The translations under genes were made by a program, and so were the position numbers. This document shows positions 1 to 8,784 of a stretch of DNA of 39,142 bases, piece by piece (the first letter of the stretch is position 1; the number at the start of each line of letters is the position of its first letter). The notes under the pieces were generated by a model. The model saw only the letters and a program-made list of their open reading frames with translations. It ran no database searches and had not been told where the DNA came from. The stretch is taken from the NCBI GenBank assembly GCA_016783445.1, contig JADHWO010000017.1, positions 1 through 39,142 of the forward strand. Direction: 5' to 3'. This DNA is from Candidatus Aminicenantota bacterium. Its GTDB lineage: Bacteria > Acidobacteriota > Aminicenantia > Aminicenantales > Aminicenantaceae.

Positions 1-6
1 CAAGTT

Positions 7-88
7 GTCATTCCTGCGGAAGCAGGAATCCAGAAGAATAAAAAAAATATTTTATAATAGACTGGATCCCTGCTTCCGCAGGAATGAC
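7..88. repeat. Nested foldback repeat (dRS3-like palindromes)
   Basis: Two 27-bp arms (7-33 and 62-88) are inverted copies with a single mismatch, separated by an AT-rich 28-bp loop. Each arm is itself a hairpin: an 8-bp stem ATTCCTGC/GCAGGAAT closed by a GGAA tetraloop. The 20-bp palindrome ATTCC..GGAAT resembles in layout the dRS3 repeats of Neisseria, but this is resemblance only. The element lies downstream of the lytic transglycosylase gene and could stop or stabilise its transcript, although no U-run follows within the window. Confidence 0.8.
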
Positions 89-154
89 GAAAGGATAGGA
101 AAGACTTTTCATCAACTAAATGGGAGAAGAGCCTAAAATCTTAACTTTAGGTGC

Positions 155-766
155 TTAAATTGAATCTTTATTATCTTTTATCTTTTTTTTATGCTGGTAA
201 TAGAGAAAAGAACTGTTTGTCAGTACCATTCTTCCAGAGCTGTCATAAAATTTATAGATTCGCGTCTTGTTTCGGATGGTTGAATTTTTATATGAAGCCC
301 TGATTTTTTCAATGTAATTTCTTGTTTCTGGATACGGGGGGATTCCTCCATACTTTTTTATAGCCTCCTGTCCTGCATTATAGGCTGCAAGTACAAAGTT
401 AGTCTGTCTGTCGTAAAGTTTGATCAAGTCATTTAGATACTTTACTCCACCCTCAATATTATCCTTGGGATCAAAAACATTATTCACGCCATATTTCTTT
501 GCTGTTTCAGGCATGAGTTGCATAAGCCCCATTGCTCCTTTGGATGAGATAGCCATGGGATCATAATTGGACTCAGCTTTAATTATAGAACTGATCAGGG
601 AGGCTTCCAAATTGTATTTTGCAGCAATCGTCTTGATGATCCCATCATATATTTTATTTGTTTGCTGATTGGTCTGAGCTCCGTATCCTAAAAAAAACAG
701 AGCTAAAAGCAGAAAAATCCCAAAGGAAGCAAGAATTTTTAACTTATTCAATTTCAGGTCCTTCAT
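155..766 (-). CDS. Membrane-anchored lytic transglycosylase (SLT domain)
   Basis: Predicted murein-cleaving lytic transglycosylase of the Slt/MltC-type GEWL fold, 203 residues. Residues about 10-29 form a single hydrophobic segment (signal anchor or uncleaved signal peptide). The SLT domain follows: catalytic Glu65 in KAESNYDP, then GAMGLMQLMPETA at 77-89 and AAYNAGQEAI at 127-136, all family signatures. The last about 40 residues (KIYKFYDSSGRMVLTN) look like a DUF4124-type beta hairpin. The start is supported by a GAGGGA upstream. It is the last gene before the foldback repeat and is separated from alaS by about 120 bases. It acts in the periplasm on peptidoglycan; the specific role (turnover or assembly of an envelope machine) cannot be told from sequence. 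Confidence 0.88.
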   Translation of the reverse strand: MKDLKLNKLKILASFGIFLLLALFFLGYGAQTNQQTNKIYDGIIKTIAAKYNLEASLISSIIKAESNYDPMAISSKGAMGLMQLMPETAKKYGVNNVFDPKDNIEGGVKYLNDLIKLYDRQTNFVLAAYNAGQEAIKKYGGIPPYPETRNYIEKIRASYKNSTIRNKTRIYKFYDSSGRMVLTNSSFLYYQHKKKIKDNKDSI

Positions 767-883
767 TTCCCTCTTTATTTTATGCTTGTGTTTTTATGAT
801 GGCAAATTATTAAAATTAATTCAATCCTCTTTAGGGGTGATTTTAACTCGGAAAAGATAAAAAACAAAAACCTGTCCCCCACT

Positions 884-3523
884 CTAAGAAATCATTTTTT
901 CCAGGATAGAATAACTCTTTTTTAAAACCTGATCCAATTTCTCAGTTTTTGCTCCTCCTGCCTGGGCGAAGTCAGGACGACCTCCTCCCCCGCCGTCTAT
1001 CATTGAGGCAACCTCATCAATGAAAACATTGGCTTTTACGCGATTTAATATATCTTTGGTTACAGCTGCCACAATAAAGACCTTGTTCTCTGACGTTGTT
1101 CCTAAGATGACAATTCCTGAACCGATTTTCTGCTTGAGAGAATCAGCTAGCTCTCTAAGTTCTGTGTTATTCAAACCCTTTACCTTCTGAATAAGAACGG
1201 AAACTCCTTTGATTTTCTTTATTTGTTCTTCTTCTTTTTTGAATTTTAAATTGGCAAGCTTCTGTCTTAAAGATTTGGTTTCCTTCTCTTCCTCTTTTAA
1301 GGAACTCTTTAATCTATCAACCTGGGTAATGAGCTCTTTTTTTGGAGAGTTTAAAGCCTGTTGAACTTCATTCAAAAGCTCTTCTGTTTCTTGAATATGT
1401 TTTAAGGCTTCTTCCCCTGTTAAGGCTTCGATCCTTCTCATCCCGGCAGCAATGCTGGATTCTGAGATAATTTTTAACAGGCCCATTTGTGCAGTCGTAC
1501 GAGCATGGACACCGCCGCAGAGCTCTTTACTGAAGTCATTAATGATGATCATCCGAACCTTTTCACCGTATTTCTCTTCAAAGATGGCAACTGCGCCTTC
1601 CTTTAGTCCTTCTTCCAGAGTAGTAATTTTAACCTTAACTTCAATGTTTTCTCTTATTTTTTCGTTGATAAGCAATTCGATCTGCTCCAGTTCAGAACTG
1701 CTTAAAGGAGCAAAATGCGTAAAATCGAACCTCAACCGCGATGATGAAACAAGTGATCCTGCCTGTTTTACATGATCACCCAAAATCTGTCTTAATGAAG
1801 CATGTAGAAGATGAGTTGCAGTATGATTATTGCTGATAGCTTTGCGCTTCAAAATATCTATGGCTGCTTCCACCTTGTCCAAAACTTTAACCTTTCCTGA
1901 AATCACTTTAACTTTATGAGCTATGAGTTCATGTATTGGGAAATAGGCATGTTCAACAACTGCTGAAAAATGAGGATTTTTTAGAATTCCGGAATCACTG
2001 GTTTGACCTCCGGCTTCTGCATAGAACGGGGTTTGATTGAGAAAAATCTCTCCCGTTTCTCCTTCTTTAAGTTCCTGAACTTGATGACTATTTTTCAGAA
2101 GAGCAATGACTTTTGCATCTGAGACTTTATCCTTTTCATATCCAACATAACGAACCTGGAGGTCTTTCAGTTTTTCATATGCTTTAATTCCTTTTTGTTT
2201 GGCTGCTCCTTCCCATGCAAGGCGTGCCCGTTGGCGCTGTTGCTCCAGTTCATGATTAAAACCTTTCTCATCCACAATCATCCCTTCCTCTTCAGCCAAT
2301 TCTTTGGAAAGGTCAAGAGGAAAGCCAAATGTGTCATATAGTTTGAATACCTTTGCTCCGGGAAGAACTTTCTTTTTCTCCTTTTTTGCTTCATCTATGT
2401 ACTGGCTGAAAGTACGGACTCCAGAGGAAAGAGTTTTAGAGAAGCGTTGTTCTTCAGACTGGCATATTTTTGATATATAGTTTGCTGAATTAAGGAGTTC
2501 CGGATAGGCATCTTTCATGATATCACACACCACCCCTACCAACATGTATAGGAAAGGCTCTTCAATCCCTAATAAGTTCCCATGGCGAAAAGCTCTACGA
2601 ATTAGTCTCCTTAATACGTATCCCCTTCCTTCGTTAGAGGGCATTATGTCATCAGCAATTAAGAAAGATACGGCTTTAATATGGTCAGCAATAATTCTTA
2701 TGGAAATGTCCCCCTTATTTTTTGAAGGGTATTCCCTGCAGGATATATTACTGACAGCTTCAATGAGTGGAGAGAAAAGGTCTGTGTCAAAATTGCTCTT
2801 TTTCCCCTGAAGTGCCGCTGCGACCCTTTCAAGTCCCATCCCGGTGTCAATCGAAGGGGAAGGCAAGGGATGCTGCTTTCCTTTTTCATCCTGATAGTAC
2901 TGCATAAAAACCAGATTCCACAACTCTAAAAAGCGGTCACTTCCCTTTTCTATTAAGTTTGAAGGTTTTCCTTTTTCGACCTCAGGACCAATGTCATAAT
3001 GAATCTCTGAGCATGGCCCGCATGGCCCTGTATCTCCCATAGCCCAATAATTATCCTTCTTCCCAAGGCGGAATATACGATCAGATGAAAGCCCTAAAAC
3101 TTCATTCCAAATTCTGAATGCTTCATCATCTTCTTCATAAACTGTTGCATAAATATTATCTTTCTTTAGCTTAAAAACATCTATGATAAGCTCCCAAGCA
3201 TATTCAATAGCTTCTTCTTTGAAATAATTCCCAAAAGAGAAATTTCCCAGCATTTCGAAAAAAGTGTGATGCTTATTTGTTTCTCCGACCTGTTCTAAAT
3301 CGTTATGTTTTCCACTTACTCGCATGCACTTTTGAACAGAGGCCGCTCTTTTGTAGCTTCTTTTCTCAAGTCCCAAAAATACATTCTTGAATTGATTCAT
3401 TCCGGCATTTGTAAATAGAATGGTAGGGTCATCTTTTGGTAGGAGGGAAGAGCTCTTGACTATTTTGTGATTTTTTTTAGCAAAAAAAGCTAGAAAAGCT
3501 TCTCTTGTCTCCTGAGCCCTCAT
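884..3523 (-). CDS. alaS: Alanyl-tRNA synthetase
   Basis: Charges tRNA-Ala with alanine and edits mischarged Ser/Gly. At 879 residues it has the normal bacterial length and all domains. The class II catalytic core includes HHTFFEMLGNFSFGNYFK (85-102), GPCGPCSEIHYD (166-177) and GRGYVLRRLIRRA (299-311). The editing domain has zinc ligands H567, H571, C669 and H673 (HTATHLLH and CGGVH). A coiled coil (about 710-770) leads to the C-Ala/DHHA1 domain with the Gly-rich GGGGGRPDFAQAGG at 844-857. It starts 8 bases after the pilT stop, so the two are probably cotranscribed with ilvE upstream. Confidence 0.98.
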   Translation of the reverse strand: MRAQETREAFLAFFAKKNHKIVKSSSLLPKDDPTILFTNAGMNQFKNVFLGLEKRSYKRAASVQKCMRVSGKHNDLEQVGETNKHHTFFEMLGNFSFGNYFKEEAIEYAWELIIDVFKLKKDNIYATVYEEDDEAFRIWNEVLGLSSDRIFRLGKKDNYWAMGDTGPCGPCSEIHYDIGPEVEKGKPSNLIEKGSDRFLELWNLVFMQYYQDEKGKQHPLPSPSIDTGMGLERVAAALQGKKSNFDTDLFSPLIEAVSNISCREYPSKNKGDISIRIIADHIKAVSFLIADDIMPSNEGRGYVLRRLIRRAFRHGNLLGIEEPFLYMLVGVVCDIMKDAYPELLNSANYISKICQSEEQRFSKTLSSGVRTFSQYIDEAKKEKKKVLPGAKVFKLYDTFGFPLDLSKELAEEEGMIVDEKGFNHELEQQRQRARLAWEGAAKQKGIKAYEKLKDLQVRYVGYEKDKVSDAKVIALLKNSHQVQELKEGETGEIFLNQTPFYAEAGGQTSDSGILKNPHFSAVVEHAYFPIHELIAHKVKVISGKVKVLDKVEAAIDILKRKAISNNHTATHLLHASLRQILGDHVKQAGSLVSSSRLRFDFTHFAPLSSSELEQIELLINEKIRENIEVKVKITTLEEGLKEGAVAIFEEKYGEKVRMIIINDFSKELCGGVHARTTAQMGLLKIISESSIAAGMRRIEALTGEEALKHIQETEELLNEVQQALNSPKKELITQVDRLKSSLKEEEKETKSLRQKLANLKFKKEEEQIKKIKGVSVLIQKVKGLNNTELRELADSLKQKIGSGIVILGTTSENKVFIVAAVTKDILNRVKANVFIDEVASMIDGGGGGRPDFAQAGGAKTEKLDQVLKKSYSILEKMIS

Positions 3524-3531
3524 TTAGAATT

Positions 3532-4665
3532 TCATTCTTCAGTCCTAGCTTTAGCCCTTCCTTCTTCCATTTCCTCAAGAGCCATATCTGAAGAGGATTG
3601 AATGCCCGCTACTCTCAATTTAAAGTTGTTTGGACTTGATGAATACCTTAATCCCTGTTCAAATGAGATCGCATCATCTTTATAGAGTTGATATATAGAT
3701 TGATCAAAAGTCTGCATACCATATTCAGAGATCCCGGCTGCAATAGCATCTCTAATGAGAAGTGTTTTTTCCTTCTTTATTATGCATTCCTTAATATAAG
3801 GCGTATTGATCATAACCTCTACTGCAGGCACTCTTCCTTTTCCCCCTTTTTTAGGAATAAGCCTCATAGATATTACAGCCTTCAAGATGCTCGATAGCTG
3901 AAACCTGATTTGCTTCTGGCTGTGAGGTGGATAAACAGAAACAATACGGTTTATAGTCTCAACTGCATCCAGAGTGTGAAGAGTACTCAAAACTAGATGC
4001 CCTGTTTCAGCAGCAATAAGAGCTGTATCTATTGTATCTTTATCTCTCATCTCTCCGACAAGAATAACATCAGGGTCCTCTCTCAAAGCAGCTCTAATTC
4101 CCCTGCTAAAACTGGTTACATCAACTCCAACCTCTCTCTGGCATACAGAACATTTTTTATCTCTGTGTAGATATTCTATAGGGTCTTCAATAGTGACAAT
4201 ATTTTCTTTCCGATTTGTGTTGACATAGTCGATCATAGCAGCCAGGGTTGTGGTTTTTCCACTTCCTGTGGTTCCGGTCGCAAGAACAAGGCCTCTCTGT
4301 TCTAGGGATATCATCTCTAAAACTTCCGGCAATATAAGCTCTTTGATTGATTTGGGTTCCAATGGAATAATTCTCAAGGCGACAGCCAGTGATCCCCGCT
4401 GGTGGTAAATATTCCCCCTAAATCTCCCAAAACCAGGAAAACTATACGCCATATCCAGATCTAGATCCTCTTCCAATATATCTTTTTGAGAACCGGACAT
4501 AATTTGTTCTGCAAGCTCCTTCGTGAGTGCTGCGGTTAATCGAGGATAAGAAGTTAGAGGTTTGAGAACACCATTTATACGAAGGACAGGGTGATTTCCC
4601 GGCTTCAAGTGGAGGTCAGAAGCGTCACTTTCAATTGAAATTTTTAATAGCTCATCTATTTTCAT
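3532..4665 (-). CDS. pilT: Type IV pilus retraction ATPase PilT
   Basis: Hexameric secretion-superfamily ATPase that depolymerises type IV pili for twitching motility; cytoplasmic, at the base of the pilus. Visible motifs: Walker A GTTGSGKT (131-138), Asp box IVTIEDPIEY (156-165), Walker B ILVGEMRD (201-208) and His box GHLVLSTLHT (222-231). The PilT-typical GMQTFDQSIY lies at 316-325 and the C-terminal SPNNFKLRVAGI follows. The ribosome site AAAGGAG precedes the ATG. The short Glu/Arg-rich tail after residue 357 is not conserved in the family. No other pilus genes are in the window. PilT is more likely than PilB because of length and the GMQTFDQ signature; PilU cannot be fully excluded. Confidence 0.95.
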   Translation of the reverse strand: MKIDELLKISIESDASDLHLKPGNHPVLRINGVLKPLTSYPRLTAALTKELAEQIMSGSQKDILEEDLDLDMAYSFPGFGRFRGNIYHQRGSLAVALRIIPLEPKSIKELILPEVLEMISLEQRGLVLATGTTGSGKTTTLAAMIDYVNTNRKENIVTIEDPIEYLHRDKKCSVCQREVGVDVTSFSRGIRAALREDPDVILVGEMRDKDTIDTALIAAETGHLVLSTLHTLDAVETINRIVSVYPPHSQKQIRFQLSSILKAVISMRLIPKKGGKGRVPAVEVMINTPYIKECIIKKEKTLLIRDAIAAGISEYGMQTFDQSIYQLYKDDAISFEQGLRYSSSPNNFKLRVAGIQSSSDMALEEMEEGRAKARTEE

Positions 4666-4688
4666 AGTCCTTTCTCCTTTAATTTATT

Positions 4689-5615
4689 TTATATATATGT
4701 AAGCCAGTGATATTTATCTTCCTTTTCTCCATTAATATAAGCGAAAAATTCGTCCTGAAGAATTTTTGTGATTGGGCCTCTTTCACCTTTTCCGACAGGC
4801 AATTTATCGACAGAACGGATTGGTGTTATTTCAGCAGCTGAGCCAGTAAAAAAAACTTCATCAGCAATATAGAGTATTTCTCGGGGAATCGTCTCCTCGA
4901 TAAAGGGAAAACCTAGATCCTTTGCTAACTGAATGACCATTGCTCTTGTAATTCCGGGCAGAATGGATGCAGATAAAGGTGGAGTGTGAATTGTCCCATC
5001 GATCACAAGAAAAACATTCTCTCCGCTGCCTTCAGAGATATGACCTCTCACATTAAGACCTATTCCTTCTACATACCCTTCCAGGATGGCTTCCATTTTT
5101 ATTAGCTGGGAATTCATATAATTTGCTCCTGATTTAGCCAGAGCCGGGAAGGTATTGGGTGCCATCCTCTGCCATGTAGAAACCTTAACATCAACTCCTT
5201 TCTCTAAGGCTTCCTCACCCAGATACTGGCCCCATTCCCAAACAAGAATAGCGCAGTCCACTGGATTCGGGAAAGGGTTGACTCCCAAAGTTCCATAACC
5301 TCGATAGACAACGGGTCTTATATAACAGGCTTTTAGCTCATTAGTTTTGATTGTTTCTATAACAGCAGTGCTAAATTCCTCTTCAGTGTAAGGAATCTCC
5401 ATGCGGTACATCTTGCATGAGTTATAAAGCCTTTTTATGTGTGCGTCAAGGCAAAGAATCGCTGTTCCCTTGGGCGTATCATAAGCACGGAATCCTTCAA
5501 AAAGAGAGCTTCCATAATGAATAACATGGCTGGCAATATGAATATTAGCATCCTTCCATTGCACTAATTTACCATTCATCCAGACCATTCCCGTTTTCTC
5601 ATTAAAAGGACTCAT
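4689..5615 (-). CDS. ilvE: Branched-chain amino acid aminotransferase
   Basis: PLP enzyme of fold type IV that interconverts Leu/Ile/Val and their 2-oxo acids with glutamate/2-oxoglutarate. At 308 residues it matches the family. The PLP lysine is probably K161 ([12 protein letters not shown]). [13 protein letters not shown] (33-45), [10 protein letters not shown] and LPGITRAM are standard, and the tail ending DKYHWLTYI is typical of IlvE rather than of D-amino-acid aminotransferase or PabC. AGGAG lies 7 bases before ATG. It is first in the likely ilvE-pilT-alaS run, with a 200-bp foldback element directly upstream. No other branched-chain synthesis genes are near, so it may serve either catabolism or synthesis. 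Confidence 0.95.
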   Translation of the reverse strand: MSPFNEKTGMVWMNGKLVQWKDANIHIASHVIHYGSSLFEGFRAYDTPKGTAILCLDAHIKRLYNSCKMYRMEIPYTEEEFSTAVIETIKTNELKACYIRPVVYRGYGTLGVNPFPNPVDCAILVWEWGQYLGEEALEKGVDVKVSTWQRMAPNTFPALAKSGANYMNSQLIKMEAILEGYVEGIGLNVRGHISEGSGENVFLVIDGTIHTPPLSASILPGITRAMVIQLAKDLGFPFIEETIPREILYIADEVFFTGSAAEITPIRSVDKLPVGKGERGPITKILQDEFFAYINGEKEDKYHWLTYI

Positions 5616-5729
5616 TTATTACTCCTGCTCACACTATAACGATGTTTTTTGAAGGTTGTATTGGACCTCTGAAACAGGCACCTCATCTTATCTCAATCGT
5701 TAGATTAAGTCAAATTATTAACAGATATG

Positions 5730-5929
5730 GTAAGCCTCCTTATTTCCATGATAATTTCTTTGGAAGTCAGGCAATATGGTTAGGAAGCCATCCGGAGGCG
5801 GGCGGGCATGGTTCCTCAAAGAGGAGAGCGAGCCGAGGAATAAGTGGATTTTCCTCGCTGGGGAAAATACACTGGCTGACGAATCAGTTTGCCTGACTGT
5901 TTCTTTATCACGGAAATAAAGATGCTTCC
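5730..5929 (+). mobile_element. 200-bp foldback element, family A copy 1
   Basis: First of three related 200-bp non-coding elements. The ends are imperfect long inverted repeats: left GTAAGCCTCCTTATTTCC pairs with the right end, whose complement reads GGAAGCATCTTTATTTCC. A second inverted match lies inside (GTCAGGCAA against TTGCCTGAC). A perfect 9-bp direct repeat, ACAGATATG, borders it at 5721-5729 and 5930-5938, which is the footprint of transposition. The middle holds hairpins such as CCTC-AAA-GAGG. It encodes nothing credible; the frame through it is not gene-like. It fills most of the gap between the kinase stop and the ilvE start. Confidence 0.85.
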
Positions 5930-5949
5930 ACAGATATGCAGTGCCTTAT

Positions 5950-6888
5950 TCAATTCGCTTCTCCGCAATGCGGACAAGTTTTTGACTTTAAAGGTAAAGG
6001 CCTACGACAATTCCAGCACTCAGCAGGTGTTGTTTTTTCTCTGGCTTTTATTCTCCCTAATATGTCATCAATTTCTGATTTTTTTGAATCTTTTCCCTTA
6101 AAAGCTGCAAGATGTCTTATAATCTCAGAAGCCTTTTGATATCTATCTTCAATTTTTGAGGAGAGGCATTTCATGATAATTTCATTAATTTCTTTAGGAA
6201 TCCTGTTATCTCTTACTCGGGGAGGCTTTATTTTTCCCTCTTGTGCTTTCTCTAATATTTTAAAGGGATCAGGATCTAGAATAGGGGGCTGACCGATTAC
6301 CATTTCATAAAATATACATCCTATAGAGTATATATCCGAGTTAAAAGTTGCCTTGCCCAGGAATTGCTCTGGTGCCATGTATGGAGGCGAGCCGATTCTT
6401 GTTGATGCATAAGGGATATTATTAAGCCAAACAGAGGTCCCGAAGTCAGTGATTTTTGCAGTCCCATCTTCAGAAATGATAATATTTGAAGGCCTTAAAT
6501 CCCTGTGAACGATTTTGTTTTTATGGGCGTGGTCAACACCGTAAGAAGTTTGTGTTATATAATCAATAGACCCTTCAATATCCAAAACTTTTTCCTTTTC
6601 CAAAATCTTCTCAAGGGTTTTTCCTTTAACATACTCCATCACCATAAAAAAGACTTTGTTTTCCTTTTCAGCAGAAATCATACGGACAATATTCGGATGA
6701 TTCAAAGCAGCCTGAAGCCTTGGTTCTTTTAGTAGCTTAAAGAGCTCTAAAGATTGTTTATGGGGAACCTTGATAGCAACTTTTATATTTAGCCATGTAT
6801 CCTTGGCCAGAAAGACAGAGCCGAAGCCACCACTTCCCAAGGAACGTAAAATCTCATATTTACCGACTTTTTGACCTTGTAAAAACAT
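5950..6888 (-). CDS. Soluble Ser/Thr protein kinase with C-terminal zinc ribbon
   Basis: Hanks-type protein kinase, 312 residues, no membrane segment. Seen: Gly loop GSGGFG (17-22), ATP lysine K40 in VAIKV, catalytic loop HRDLRPSN (128-135), DFG at 148-150, and APE in GSPPYMAPEQ (166-175). The usual lysine of HRDLKPxN is arginine here, while the catalytic Asp and the metal Asn are kept. A charged linker leads to CWNC...CPHC (C291, C294, C305, C308), a zinc ribbon likely to bind a partner or the kinase itself. The start lies 1 base after the rsmE stop, so it is translationally coupled to the tail of the heat-shock operon. The substrate is unknown. Confidence 0.9.
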   Translation of the reverse strand: MFLQGQKVGKYEILRSLGSGGFGSVFLAKDTWLNIKVAIKVPHKQSLELFKLLKEPRLQAALNHPNIVRMISAEKENKVFFMVMEYVKGKTLEKILEKEKVLDIEGSIDYITQTSYGVDHAHKNKIVHRDLRPSNIIISEDGTAKITDFGTSVWLNNIPYASTRIGSPPYMAPEQFLGKATFNSDIYSIGCIFYEMVIGQPPILDPDPFKILEKAQEGKIKPPRVRDNRIPKEINEIIMKCLSSKIEDRYQKASEIIRHLAAFKGKDSKKSEIDDILGRIKAREKTTPAECWNCRRPLPLKSKTCPHCGEAN

Positions 6889-6889
6889 A

Positions 6890-7642
6890 TTACGAATTCC
6901 AAAAGTGATAAATCAACGCAAGGCAACAAATAGCAGCGGTCTCTGCTCTCAAAACCCGCTCTCCAAGGCTAACTGCCTCAAACCCGTGGCTTATAATGCT
7001 TGCCTCTTCCTCCTCTGTCCAGCCTCCCTCAGGGCCTATAAGGACAAGAACAGAAGAAGGCGGGTTTTCTTTTTGATATTTAGAGCCAAGACCTTCAATT
7101 AAAATGTCTTTAAGATGTTTTCCTTGGTTTTCACTCAAGATAAGTTTTTTTACTTCACGTCTTTCCTCTATCAGTTTCTTAAGTGGCTTTGGAGATAGTA
7201 TGGCGGGCACAGAAGAGTGTTGGCTCTGTTTAGCTGCTTCATGTGCAATTTTCTGCCATTTTTCCAATTTTTTCTGAATCTTTCCTTCAATTTTTATGAT
7301 TGTCCGGGTGGAAATAACAGGTATAAAAGTTGTAACTCCCAGCTCTGTAGATTTTTGGATAATAATGTCCATATTTTTTGATTTTATAAGAGCTTGCGCT
7401 ACAGTAATCTTAACTTTAGGTTCAACCTTATCCATTTTCTCAAGTATAAACAAGCGTGTCCTGTCCTCTTTTACCTCCTCGACTCTCGCTAAATAATTTA
7501 TCCCCTTCTCATCAAACAGCCAGACTCTTTCCTGGGGTTTTATTCTGGCAACTTTACTTAAGTGAAAATGTTCCTTGCCTTGAAGAAGAACAGTGGAAGA
7601 ACGAAGGTTTTTTTGTTTAATAGAAAAACGATTTGAAGTCAA
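6890..7642 (-). CDS. rsmE: 16S rRNA (uracil-1498-N3)-methyltransferase
   Basis: SPOUT-class methyltransferase that methylates U1498 of 16S rRNA in the 30S subunit. At 250 residues it has the family length. The knotted SAM site is visible as LIGPEGGWTEEE (201-212) and SLGERVLRAETAA (225-237), with a PUA-like N-terminal domain before it. It lies 8 bases downstream of dnaJ and just upstream of the kinase. The dnaJ-rsmE neighbourhood is common in bacteria, which supports both the identity and the operon. Confidence 0.95.
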   Translation of the reverse strand: MTSNRFSIKQKNLRSSTVLLQGKEHFHLSKVARIKPQERVWLFDEKGINYLARVEEVKEDRTRLFILEKMDKVEPKVKITVAQALIKSKNMDIIIQKSTELGVTTFIPVISTRTIIKIEGKIQKKLEKWQKIAHEAAKQSQHSSVPAILSPKPLKKLIEERREVKKLILSENQGKHLKDILIEGLGSKYQKENPPSSVLVLIGPEGGWTEEEEASIISHGFEAVSLGERVLRAETAAICCLALIYHFWNS

Positions 7643-7650
7643 GCTTTACT

Positions 7651-8784
7651 CTAATGAACTATATATTTTTTTTCATTATTTCTATTTCGATCTACTTCCT
7701 CTAAATTCTCCCCCCTGGATTCTGCAAACTGCCTGAGTAAAACCTTTTGTTCTTTAGTCAAATTATTTGGGGTTTTGACATTAACCTTAACGAACAAATC
7801 TCCCTTTCGATGTCGTAAAAGGCTTTTAATTCCATTTCCCTTTAATTTAAAAACCTCACCTGATTGAGTTTCTGCAGGAATTTTGAGAAGTTCGTGGCCG
7901 TCAAGTGTGGGTATATCTATAGATGTTCCCAGAGCAGCCTGCGAAAAGGATAAAAAAACCTTGCAATAAAGATTGTTATCTTCCCTTTTAAAGAAATCGT
8001 GCTTTTTTACACGGATAACCACATAAAGGTCTCCTCTTGGAGCATCTTTATCTCCAGCTTCTCCTTCTCCTCCTAGCCTGAGCCGGTTGCCGTCATCAAC
8101 ACCAGCTGGAATTTTTATCTTCAGCTCTTTCTTTTTCTTTACACTGCCAGAACCGCGGCATTCTTTACAGGGAGTAGTAATAATTTCACCTGAACCATAA
8201 CATTGGGAACATGTACGTGAAACTACAAAAAAACTTTGCTGAAAGCGAACCTGTCCCTTGCCCTGGCATTGCTGGCAGACAGTTTTTTGCGTTCCAGGTC
8301 GAAGTTTTGAGCCATGGCAGACAGGACAGAGTTCTACTCGGTTAAGTTTGATTTCTTTCTCAATCCCAAAAGCAGCTTCCTCTAAAGTAACTTCAAATTC
8401 CAAAGCCAGGTCCCTTCCTCTTTGGGGATAGCGCGCTCTTGTCCGCTGTCCGGTTCCAAAAAAATCACCAAAGCTAAAATTAAAAAAATTCCCTAAAATG
8501 TCCTCAAAATCTGCAAAAATAGAAGAATTAAAGCCTGAAAAGCCGCTAAATCCTTCACCTCTTAATCCTTCATGACCTAACCTGTCATAAATAGATTTTT
8601 TTTCAGGATCAATAAGGACGCTGTAAGCTTCAGCTGTTTCTTTAAACATCTCTTCTGCTTCTTTGTCGCCAGGATTCCTGTCAGGATGGCACTTAAGGGC
8701 TAATTGACGATAGGATCTTTTAATCTCTTCTGCAGTCGCGTTCCGTGAAATTCCTAAGGTTTCATAATAATCTCTTTTAGTCAT
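7651..8784 (-). CDS. dnaJ: Chaperone DnaJ
   Basis: Hsp40 co-chaperone that delivers substrates to DnaK and stimulates its ATPase. The J domain carries HPD at 33-35. A Gly/Phe-rich stretch follows (about 70-115), then four zinc-binding CxxCxGxG-type repeats ([32 protein letters not shown]), and the C-terminal substrate-binding domain ending near residue 360. Length 377 is typical of type I DnaJ. Its ATG overlaps the dnaK stop by 4 bases (ATGA), so the pair is translationally coupled. Confidence 0.97.
   Translation of the reverse strand: MTKRDYYETLGISRNATAEEIKRSYRQLALKCHPDRNPGDKEAEEMFKETAEAYSVLIDPEKKSIYDRLGHEGLRGEGFSGFSGFNSSIFADFEDILGNFFNFSFGDFFGTGQRTRARYPQRGRDLALEFEVTLEEAAFGIEKEIKLNRVELCPVCHGSKLRPGTQKTVCQQCQGKGQVRFQQSFFVVSRTCSQCYGSGEIITTPCKECRGSGSVKKKKELKIKIPAGVDDGNRLRLGGEGEAGDKDAPRGDLYVVIRVKKHDFFKREDNNLYCKVFLSFSQAALGTSIDIPTLDGHELLKIPAETQSGEVFKLKGNGIKSLLRHRKGDLFVKVNVKTPNNLTKEQKVLLRQFAESRGENLEEVDRNRNNEKKYIVH

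Noticed and set aside
5642-5896. 84-codon frame upstream of ilvE
   Set aside because: It runs through family A copy 1; the other copies do not keep a comparable frame with a start, so it is not a gene.
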